NCBI GenBank assembly: GCA_964546765.1
Contig: CAZJKV010000041.1
Coordinates: 1 to 16,034, forward strand
DNA: 16,034 nucleotides
Direction of reading: 5' to 3'
Source of the DNA: JAITWN01 sp964546765
GTDB lineage: Bacteria > Pseudomonadota > Gammaproteobacteria > SZUA-140
In this document: positions 1-5,423 of the stretch, in pieces
Layout of the letters: every line of letters starts with the position of its first letter
Numbering within the stretch: the stretch's first letter is position 1
Made by a program: the position numbers and the translations under genes
Notes under the pieces: model-generated
What the model was told of the DNA's origin: nothing
Seen by the model: only the letters and a program-made list of their open reading frames with translations
The model's database searches: none

Positions 1-1237
1 TGTTGCCTTCCTGGATCAGGTCGAGGAACTGCAGGCCGCGGTTGGTGTACTTCTTCGCAATCGAAATCACGAGGCGCAGGTTGGCCTCGACCATCTCCTT
101 CTTCGCGCGGCGCGCCTTGGCCTCGCCGATCGACATCTTGCGGTTGATGTCCTTGATCTCGTTGATCGTCATCCCGGCCTCGTCCTGGATCGCGATCAGC
201 TTGTTCTGGGCACGCAGGATCTCGTCCCGGCATTCCTCGAGGGCCTTCGAATACTTCTTGCCGGCCTTGATCTGCTTCGGCAGCCAGCCGAGGTCGGTTT
301 CGTTGTCCGGGAACGAGGTGATGAATTCCTTGCGCGGCATGTGCGCCTGGCTCACGCACAGCGAAATGATGACCTTCTCCTGGGCGCGGATGCGATCGAC
401 GGAGTCGCGCAGATTCTGGATCAGCTGGTCGGTCAGGCGCTGGGTCAGCTTGATGTTCATGAAACACTCAGCAAGATCGCAGCGCAGCTTCACAGTCTTG
501 TCGTGCGTCATCCCGTGCTTGCCGGCGGCGTTCATCGCCTTCTTGTAACGCTTTTCGAGATCGCCGAAGCGCACACGCGCCTCTTCCGGATCCGGGCCGG
601 TATCTACGGCCTCTACGGTCTCGTCGCCATCGTCGTCATCGTCATCGCCCGAATCGTCGTCACGAACGCCGGTAAACAGGTCATCGTTGACCGCGGCCTG
701 GGCCTGCGTCGCGTCGCTCTCACCCTCGTTCGGATCGACATAACCGAGGATCACGTCGCCGAGTCGCACCTCGCCGGCGAGCACCTTTTCATAGGTGCGC
801 AGCAGTTCGCCGATCGTGTCCGGGTAATCGGCGAGCGCGAGCAACATCTGGCGCTGGCCGTTCTCGATGCGCTTCGCGATCTTGATCTCGCCCTCACGGG
901 TCAACAGTTCGACGGTGCCCATCTCACGCATGTACATGCGCACCGGATCGGTCGTGCGTCCGAACTCGCTGTCGACGCTGGCGAGCGCGGCCGCCGCCTC
1001 CTCGGTGACGTCGTCGTCGCCGTCAACCGCGGTATCGTTGATCAGCAGGGAGTCGTCGGGCGCGAACTCGTGCACCGCGATGCCCATGTCGTTGATCATG
1101 CCGATGATGTCCTCGATCTGCTCTGGATCGACGATGTCGTTCGGCAGATGATCGTTGACTTCGCGATAGGTCAGGTAACCCTGTTCCTTGCCCTTCGCGA
1201 TCAGGGCCTTCAATTGCGACTGCTGCTCTTGCTTCAT
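1..1237 (-). CDS. rpoD: RNA polymerase primary sigma factor RpoD (sigma-70), 3' end cut by window edge
   Basis: Housekeeping sigma factor that directs RNA polymerase to -35/-10 promoters. The first 412 codons are visible; the rest lies left of the window. The N-terminus (MKQEQQSQLKALIAKGKEQG, then YLTYREVNDHLP) matches region 1.1 of gammaproteobacterial RpoD, which supports the ATG at 1235-1237. Region 1.2 is at about residues 95-125 (GRTTDPVRMYMREMGTVELL). The non-conserved region follows, with an Asp-rich stretch at about 193-206. The visible part ends in region 2.1/2.2 (LRLVISIAKKYTNRGLQFLD, then LIQEGN). The -10-reading and -35-reading regions (2.4, 4.2) are outside. It is the last gene of the rpsU-yqeY-dnaG-rpoD operon, 129 nt after dnaG, a gap long enough for its own promoter. 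No strong Shine-Dalgarno is seen just before the ATG. Identity is certain. Confidence 0.97.
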   Translation of the reverse strand, partial: MKQEQQSQLKALIAKGKEQGYLTYREVNDHLPNDIVDPEQIEDIIGMINDMGIAVHEFAPDDSLLINDTAVDGDDDVTEEAAAALASVDSEFGRTTDPVRMYMREMGTVELLTREGEIKIAKRIENGQRQMLLALADYPDTIGELLRTYEKVLAGEVRLGDVILGYVDPNEGESDATQAQAAVNDDLFTGVRDDDSGDDDDDDGDETVEAVDTGPDPEEARVRFGDLEKRYKKAMNAAGKHGMTHDKTVKLRCDLAECFMNIKLTQRLTDQLIQNLRDSVDRIRAQEKVIISLCVSQAHMPRKEFITSFPDNETDLGWLPKQIKAGKKYSKALEECRDEILRAQNKLIAIQDEAGMTINEIKDINRKMSIGEAKARRAKKEMVEANLRLVISIAKKYTNRGLQFLDLIQEGN

Positions 1238-1311
1238 ATCTGGTATCCGAACCTCTGATGGACTGGCCTGGCGGACCTGGCGACCGGCACCGAAGATGCA
1301 ATAAACGGCCG

Positions 1312-1338
1312 ATTCTACAATAGATTGATGGCTGATTA
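1312..1338 (-). promoter_or_regulatory. Possible internal promoter for rpoD in the dnaG-rpoD gap
   Basis: The 129-nt gap between dnaG and rpoD is AT-richer than its surroundings. Read on the minus strand it holds TAGAAT (1312-1317), a good -10, and a poor -35 candidate TAATCA (1333-1338) with a 15-nt spacer, shorter than the usual 16-18. Internal promoters for rpoD are known in this operon in E. coli, though there they lie inside dnaG. The site is inferred from base composition and a -10 match only. Confidence 0.3.
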
Positions 1339-1366
1339 GAATAACCCGGTAAATTTCCCCGAGTGC

Positions 1367-3124
1367 TCAACCCGCCGACGATTTCTCCTCAAGTAACTGT
1401 TTTAATACGTCTTTATCCTCCTGGCTCAGGGATCTCCAGGGTTTGCTCCTGATACGGGCGATCTGCAGATCGAGATAGCGGCGGTTCAGGCGTCGCATCG
1501 CGTCGGCAAACTCCTCGTCCAGCCTGTCGGACGATATCAGCGCCTCCTCGCGGGCAAGCCTCGCGAGGTATCGGCCGTTTTCGTGCTCCCGCCAGTGCTC
1601 CAGTAAGCTGCCCGTACTGTAGTGGGGGTTATCCCGCAACAAATCAAGCATTTCGACAAGCAGCGCCGCGCCGGGGATGTCGGCTTGCGCGAGCCTCCGG
1701 TAATCGTCCTGCTGTTGCGCCAGCGCCGGCTTGCGCAACAGCAGGGTGATCGCCCTGCGCACCAGGGAACCCACCAGGCGCGCCCCAGGCCGTGCTTCGC
1801 GCCGCGGCCCGACCGCGGAAGCCGGTGCCGGACCGTCGACGGCGATGACCTGCCCGAGTACGTCCGCCCCGGTCCGGGACAGCTGCGCAAGACGCTCGAT
1901 CATCATATGGCGGAACACGCCCTGCCCCAGTTTTGACAAGTACGGGCGGGCAAGTTCCACCAGGCGGGCGCGACCGTCTATGGTCTCGGTATCGGCACGC
2001 TGCATCAAAGTGTCATAGAAGAAGGTCGAAAGGGTGACGGCCTTCACGAGGCGCCCCTCGAACCCTTCGCGCCCCTCCTTGCGGACCAGCGTATCGGGAT
2101 CCTCCCCTTCCGGCAGAAACATGAAGCGGGCCTGACGCCCGTCGCGTATCGCCGGCAACGCATTTTCGAGCGCGCGCCACGCAGCCTGCCGACCGGCGCG
2201 ATCACCGTCGAAACAGAACACCACCTCCGGGACGATACGGTACATGCGCTCCAGGTGTTGCGGTGTCGTCGCGGTGCCGAGTGTCGCGACCGCATAACGG
2301 ATGCCGTGGCGCGCGAGCATGACGACGTCCATATAACCTTCGACGACCAGCAGTCGGTCGAGATCGCGCATCGCGCTGCGCGCCTCGTACATCCCGTAAA
2401 GCTCGCGGCCCTTGTGAAAGACGTCGGTCTCGGGGGAGTTCAGGTACTTCGGCGTATCGTCGCCGAGCACCCGCCCACCGAAGGCGATGACCCGCCCACG
2501 CACGTCACGGATCGGAAACATGATGCGGTCGCGGAAGCGGTCGTAACAACCACCCTGGTCCTTCCTGATCACGAGCCCGGCGCCCATGAGCCTGTCCTCG
2601 CCATAACGACCGCCAAGTGCCTTGAGGAGACCGTCCCAGCCGGGCGGCGCGTATCCCAGGCCGAACTCGGCTGCGGTCTCGCCGTCGAGTCCCCGTTCCC
2701 TGAGGTATACGATCGCGGCGTCGCCGCGGGGATGATCGCGCAACTGGCGCCGGTACCACGCGGCGGCCTCCTTGAGGACCTCGCAATGATCGTGGCCGGC
2801 GGCCTTGCGCGCCGGGCCGCCTTCTCCGCGCGGCACCTCGATACCCGCCCGCCCCGCGAGCTCGTGCACCGCCTCGACGAAGTCGAGGTGATTGAATTCC
2901 ATCATAAAGCCGATCACCGTGCCATGGGCGCCGCAACCAAAACAGTGGTAGAACTGCTTCTCGGGGCTGACGGTGAAGGAAGGGGTCTTTTCGTCGTGGA
3001 ACGGACAGCGTGCGACGTATTCACGGCCGGCCTTGCGCAAGGCGACATGGCTGTCGATGACCTCGACGATGTCGAGGCGCGCGGTCAGTTCATCGATGAA
3101 TTCCTGGGGGATACGCCCGGCCAT
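1367..3124 (-). CDS. dnaG: DNA primase DnaG
   Basis: Synthesises RNA primers for the lagging strand and associates with the replicative helicase. At 585 aa it is the usual length (E. coli 581). The CHC2 zinc-binding domain at the N-terminus has C40, H43, C61 and C64. The basal-core region contains GLDGETAAEFGLGYAP (about 145-160). The TOPRIM catalytic fold shows VVEGYMDV (260-267, with E262), FDGDRAG (305-311, with D306 and D308) and EGEDPDTLV (about 339-347), the metal-binding acidic residues. The C-terminal 150 residues are the variable helicase-interaction domain. The ATG at 3122-3124 gives the conserved family N-terminus. No Shine-Dalgarno is seen in the bases just before it, which fits the low translation known for dnaG in E. 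coli. It lies 79 nt after yqeY and upstream of rpoD in one operon. Confidence 0.98.
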   Translation of the reverse strand: MAGRIPQEFIDELTARLDIVEVIDSHVALRKAGREYVARCPFHDEKTPSFTVSPEKQFYHCFGCGAHGTVIGFMMEFNHLDFVEAVHELAGRAGIEVPRGEGGPARKAAGHDHCEVLKEAAAWYRRQLRDHPRGDAAIVYLRERGLDGETAAEFGLGYAPPGWDGLLKALGGRYGEDRLMGAGLVIRKDQGGCYDRFRDRIMFPIRDVRGRVIAFGGRVLGDDTPKYLNSPETDVFHKGRELYGMYEARSAMRDLDRLLVVEGYMDVVMLARHGIRYAVATLGTATTPQHLERMYRIVPEVVFCFDGDRAGRQAAWRALENALPAIRDGRQARFMFLPEGEDPDTLVRKEGREGFEGRLVKAVTLSTFFYDTLMQRADTETIDGRARLVELARPYLSKLGQGVFRHMMIERLAQLSRTGADVLGQVIAVDGPAPASAVGPRREARPGARLVGSLVRRAITLLLRKPALAQQQDDYRRLAQADIPGAALLVEMLDLLRDNPHYSTGSLLEHWREHENGRYLARLAREEALISSDRLDEEFADAMRRLNRRYLDLQIARIRSKPWRSLSQEDKDVLKQLLEEKSSAG

Positions 3125-3203
3125 AGCGGATCAAGATACAAGCTGGGCGTCGCCTGTTACAAGAGAATACATATCCCCTGCAAGCCGGGGCGTGAGACCG
3201 CGA

Positions 3204-3659
3204 TCAGGAGCCGGCGAGGCGGTTCCTGACCTGCGCGCTGACCACGCCGACGTCCGCGCGTCCCTGCACCCGGGGTCGCAGGATGCCCATGACCTTGCCC
3301 ATGTCTTTCATCGATTGCGCACCGGACTCGGTGATTGCCTGATCAATCAGCGCGGCGAGTGCTGCATCGTCCAGCTGAGGGGGGAGATAGGCGACGATGA
3401 CATTGAGCTCGGACGATTCCTTGTCGACCAGGTCCTGCCGCCCGGCCTTGCCGAACTGGTCTATTGAATCGCGGCACTGTTTGATCATCTTGTCGAGGAC
3501 CGCCAGCACCTGGGCGTCGTCGAGCTCGATACGCTCGTCGACCTCGCGCTGCTTGATGGCAGCGAGGATCAGCCGGATCACGCCGAGTCGCGCGCTGTCT
3601 TTTGCGCGCATCGCGGTCTTCATGTCTTCCTGGATACGGCTTTTCAGCGATGACTGCAA
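3204..3659 (-). CDS. yqeY: YqeY/GatB-domain protein
   Basis: A 151-aa protein of the YqeY family, related to the C-terminal tRNA-interacting tail of the GatB amidotransferase subunit. The cellular role is not firmly known; a link with tRNA or translation is inferred from the domain. Family hallmarks are DMKTAMRAKDSARLGVIRLI near residues 12-31, IKQREVDERIELDD (about 35-48) and the C-terminal MGKVMGILRPRVQGRAD. The first codon that gives the full family N-terminus is TTG (3657-3659). The next Met, residue 13, would remove part of the first helix. No Shine-Dalgarno is seen. The start lies only 8 nt after the rpsU stop, so translational coupling is likely. The rpsU-yqeY-dnaG-rpoD order is known from Pseudomonas; E. 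coli lacks yqeY here. Confidence 0.93.
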   Translation of the reverse strand: MQSSLKSRIQEDMKTAMRAKDSARLGVIRLILAAIKQREVDERIELDDAQVLAVLDKMIKQCRDSIDQFGKAGRQDLVDKESSELNVIVAYLPPQLDDAALAALIDQAITESGAQSMKDMGKVMGILRPRVQGRADVGVVSAQVRNRLAGS

Positions 3660-3667
3660 GGGTGTCG

Positions 3668-3886
3668 TCAGCTGTGGATACGCAGGTGACGCGATCTTTC
3701 TATCGAGGTGCGCTTTTGCTGACGCTTGACCGCGGCGGCAGCCTTGCGCTTGCGGACCGAGGTGGGCTTTTCGTAGAACTCGCGGCGGCGGATCTCGGAC
3801 AATACGCCGCTCTTTTCACAGATCCGCTTGAAACGGCGCAAGGCCACCTCGAACGGCTCGTTGTCTCTCACACGTACATTCGGCAT
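3668..3886 (-). CDS. rpsU: 30S ribosomal protein S21
   Basis: Small basic ribosomal protein of the 30S platform, needed for initiation on natural mRNAs. At 72 aa it is one residue longer than E. coli S21 (71). NEPFEVALRRFKRICEKSGV (9-28) and RRREFYEKPT (33-42) are near-diagnostic, followed by a Lys/Arg-rich tail. The start is ATG (3884-3886), with a strong ribosome-binding site GAGGAG (minus strand, 3894-3899) 7 nt upstream, the best one in this operon. It is the first gene of the macromolecular-synthesis operon. In E. coli a terminator after rpsU uncouples it from dnaG. Here the next gene starts 8 nt later and no terminator fits, so any difference in expression would have to come from weak downstream start sites or mRNA processing. 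Confidence 0.97.
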   Translation of the reverse strand: MPNVRVRDNEPFEVALRRFKRICEKSGVLSEIRRREFYEKPTSVRKRKAAAAVKRQQKRTSIERSRHLRIHS

Positions 3887-3998
3887 TCAGCAACTCCTCA
3901 GAGTAAACCGCGACGAAACAGGCCCAAAAGGCCGGTTATCTTAACGTCTGCACGGGAAAAAAGCAAAGATCCGCCTGTCGGCCTCAGGTGACAGGATT

Positions 3999-4027
3999 AT
4001 TCTATAATTTACATAGTGTTGGGTGAA
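3999..4027 (-). promoter_or_regulatory. Sigma-70 promoter of the rpsU-yqeY-dnaG-rpoD operon
   Basis: Read on the minus strand: TTCACC (-35, 4022-4027), a 17-nt spacer, then TAGAAT (-10, 3999-4004), all in a clearly AT-rich patch. Transcription would begin near 3992, giving a leader of about 105 nt before rpsU. Spacing is optimal and the -10 is one base from consensus. Confidence 0.6.
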
Positions 4028-4041
4028 TTTTCGGGCCTCGC

Positions 4042-4071
4042 TGGACAGTCGTCAAAGGCACTCTATATGAT
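4042..4071 (+). promoter_or_regulatory. Candidate sigma-70 promoter for the ECF sigma gene
   Basis: TGGACA (4042-4047) and TATGAT (4066-4071) are separated by 18 nt; TATATG at 4064-4069 with a 16-nt spacer is an alternative register. This would give a leader of about 135 nt before the TTG start. No ECF-type GGAAC element was found in front of the sigma gene, so its basal expression probably depends on the main sigma factor. Confidence 0.4.
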
Positions 4072-4166
4072 GCAGCAGGCGCCGTGGACCTGGAGGGGTA
4101 CGACGGGGCCCAAGAACAAGCGCCCCGGGACCCGCAGCAGTCACCGGATGCAGTTATCACGCCCGT

Positions 4167-4187
4167 CCCGGCAGCGCGGGAGCCGGG
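4167..4187 (+). repeat. Hairpin in the leader of the ECF sigma gene
   Basis: Perfect 6-bp inverted repeat CCCGGC / GCCGGG with a 9-nt loop, ending 24 nt before the sigma start codon. An AT-rich stretch follows, but there is no T-run, so it is not a standard intrinsic terminator. It could influence translation start or be chance in GC-rich DNA. Confidence 0.35.
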
Positions 4188-4211
4188 CCATCAAATAATT
4201 GGTGCAATTGA

Positions 4212-4781
4212 TTGCAGTCCAAGAACGCCAAAGGCTTCGAGGCCTTGGTACGACCTCACCTGAAGCCGCTCTATCGTGTCGCCCTTCGCATGACCGGACG
4301 GCACGAGGACGCCGAAGACCTGATTCAGGAACTGCTGACCAAGCTCTACCCTCGCTACAAGGAGATGCACGAGGTCGAGCGCCTGCGTCCGTGGCTGATC
4401 CGGGTCATGTACCGCCTCTTCATAGATCAGCACCGGCGCCAGTCGCGCTCGCCTATCGACCTCGCGGTCGATCAGGGCGGCATTGGCGATGCGCTCGATC
4501 CCCTCGACAGTCTCCCGTCGCAGGCCGGCGATCCGGAGCGCGAAACCGAGGAGGCCGGACGCACGCGCCAGTTGCTGCTTGCGATCTCATGCCTCAGCGA
4601 AGACCATCGCATCGTCCTCAGCTTGCACGACATCGAAGGCTACACCCTGGAAGAGATGCAGATCATCCTCGACTGTCCGATCGGCACCCTCAAGTCCCGC
4701 CTGCACAGGGCGCGTGTCCGACTGCGCGCCCTGCTCGATGAAATTCAGGCTGCGCGAATGCGGAGTAATACATGTGATTGA
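4212..4781 (+). CDS. ECF-subfamily RNA polymerase sigma factor
   Basis: A 189-aa alternative sigma factor with only regions 2 and 4, as usual for the extracytoplasmic-function group. Sigma-2 runs from about 8 to 77 and includes DAEDLIQELLTKLY (33-46) and WLIRVMYRLFIDQHRR (61-76, regions 2.3/2.4, -10 recognition). Sigma-4 runs from about 127 to 175, with the helix-turn-helix YTLEEMQIILDCPIGTLKSR at 144-163 (-35 recognition). The linker is about 45 residues. The frame is closed by a TGA directly before the TTG at 4212-4214, so TTG is the only early start; no clear Shine-Dalgarno precedes it. The partner anti-sigma gene follows after 89 nt. Regulon and signal cannot be read from this window. Confidence 0.93.
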   Translation: MQSKNAKGFEALVRPHLKPLYRVALRMTGRHEDAEDLIQELLTKLYPRYKEMHEVERLRPWLIRVMYRLFIDQHRRQSRSPIDLAVDQGGIGDALDPLDSLPSQAGDPERETEEAGRTRQLLLAISCLSEDHRIVLSLHDIEGYTLEEMQIILDCPIGTLKSRLHRARVRLRALLDEIQAARMRSNTCD

Positions 4782-4822
4782 TCCTTCAAGAAAATGCATG
4801 TCCACAGATGCAGACACTTGGG

Positions 4823-4850
4823 GGAACCCTTTTCCCGGTCCCAGCGTGTT
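4823..4850 (+). promoter_or_regulatory. ECF-type promoter in front of the anti-sigma gene
   Basis: GGAAC (4823-4827), a 17-nt spacer, then CGTGTT (4845-4850) resembles the GGAAC...CGTC/GTT class of promoter read by many ECF sigma factors. The predicted start near 4857 lies about 14 nt before the anti-sigma ATG. GGGAA (4822-4826) and TTCCC (4832-4836) also form a short inverted repeat over the -35, which could be an operator or chance. That it is read by the neighbouring sigma factor is inference. Confidence 0.55.
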
Positions 4851-4870
4851 AAGTAGTAACCGGGGGATGC

Positions 4871-5359
4871 ATGGACTGCACCGATATCAAAAACAGACTG
4901 GACGACTGGCTCGACGGCGAGCTGACCGAAGCTCAGGCGGCCGCCCTCGAGGCCCATGCCGACGACTGCCCGGCCTGCCGGGTGCGCCTGGACCAGGCGC
5001 GCGATCTGCGTGAACGGCTGCGCTGCCTGCCGGCACCGGAACCCGACGCAGGATTCTTCGACCGCGCCCTGGCTGAAGCCATCGAGCAGAATACCCGGCG
5101 CAGGCACTGGCGCTGGTTCGGCGTGGGCGGGGCCTTGGCCGCGACTCTGGTGTTGGCGATCGGCCTCGGCTCCTCACTACTGCAGGACGCGCCCGCGCCC
5201 GTACTCCAGGAAGCGGCGATCGGTATCGGCATCGCGGATCACCCGCAATCGAACGCCGATCCCGAGGGCGGGGCGCTTCCTGACCAGGCGGGAGACAGCA
5301 GCGAGCCGACCCCGGAAACCCGCGACATCGGGCGCGAGCTGCACGAGGACATCCGGTAA
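4871..5359 (+). CDS. Zinc-finger (ZAS/zf-HC2) transmembrane anti-sigma factor
   Basis: A 162-aa protein that should hold the adjacent ECF sigma factor inactive at the inner membrane. The cytoplasmic N-terminus has the full ZAS pattern: C3, then H29-x3-C33-x2-C36, arranged as in RsrA, where the equivalent cysteines bind zinc and can respond to oxidation. The segment WLDGELTEAQAAALEAHADD (13-32) is typical of the family. Arg/His/Trp residues (76-82) lead into one membrane helix (about 83-104). A short acidic, Pro-rich tail (105-162) follows, expected in the periplasm, with no recognised domain. The start is ATG (4871) with a G-rich site CGGGGG (4861-4866) 4 nt upstream. It is separated from the sigma gene by 89 nt containing an ECF-like promoter and ends 64 nt before the convergent ptsP. 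Confidence 0.88.
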   Translation: MDCTDIKNRLDDWLDGELTEAQAAALEAHADDCPACRVRLDQARDLRERLRCLPAPEPDAGFFDRALAEAIEQNTRRRHWRWFGVGGALAATLVLAIGLGSSLLQDAPAPVLQEAAIGIGIADHPQSNADPEGGALPDQAGDSSEPTPETRDIGRELHEDIR

Positions 5360-5423
5360 CGCCGCTGCAACGTGCTTGACGGCTGATCCTGCACAGTACG
5401 CACTTCCGTCCCGGTCCCGCCGG

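Larger units (their letters stand above)
3887..4211. other. Divergent intergenic region between rpsU and the ECF sigma gene
   Basis: This 325-bp region carries the rpsU ribosome-binding site and leader (3887-3998), the rpsU promoter (3999-4027, minus), a candidate promoter for the sigma gene (4042-4071, plus) and a GC-rich leader with a hairpin (4167-4187). A 60-codon open frame at 4016-4198 (plus) has no ribosome-binding site, resembles nothing recognised and overlaps the promoter elements, so it is not called as a gene. In Pseudomonas the gene divergent from rpsU is tsaD; it is not here. Confidence 0.7.

Noticed and set aside
341..1258. 305-codon open frame antisense to rpoD
   Set aside because: It lies opposite a certain rpoD frame, has no recognisable domain and no ribosome-binding site; such frames are common in GC-rich DNA.
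3125..3203. Promoter-like TTGTAA...TATCTT and a CCCC/GGGG hairpin between yqeY and dnaG
   Set aside because: Both elements are poor matches: a weak -10 and a 4-bp stem. They are too weak to call without transcript data.
2255..3229. 324-codon open frame antisense to dnaG
   Set aside because: A shadow of the conserved primase frame; low-complexity His/Asp/Val-rich translation with no family features.
4016..4198. 60-codon frame upstream of the ECF sigma gene
   Set aside because: GTG start without a ribosome-binding site, overlap with promoter elements, and no resemblance to a known leader peptide. It could still be a small ORF, but nothing supports it.
5360..5423. Terminator between the anti-sigma gene and the convergent ptsP
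   Set aside because: No convincing hairpin followed by T residues on either strand.
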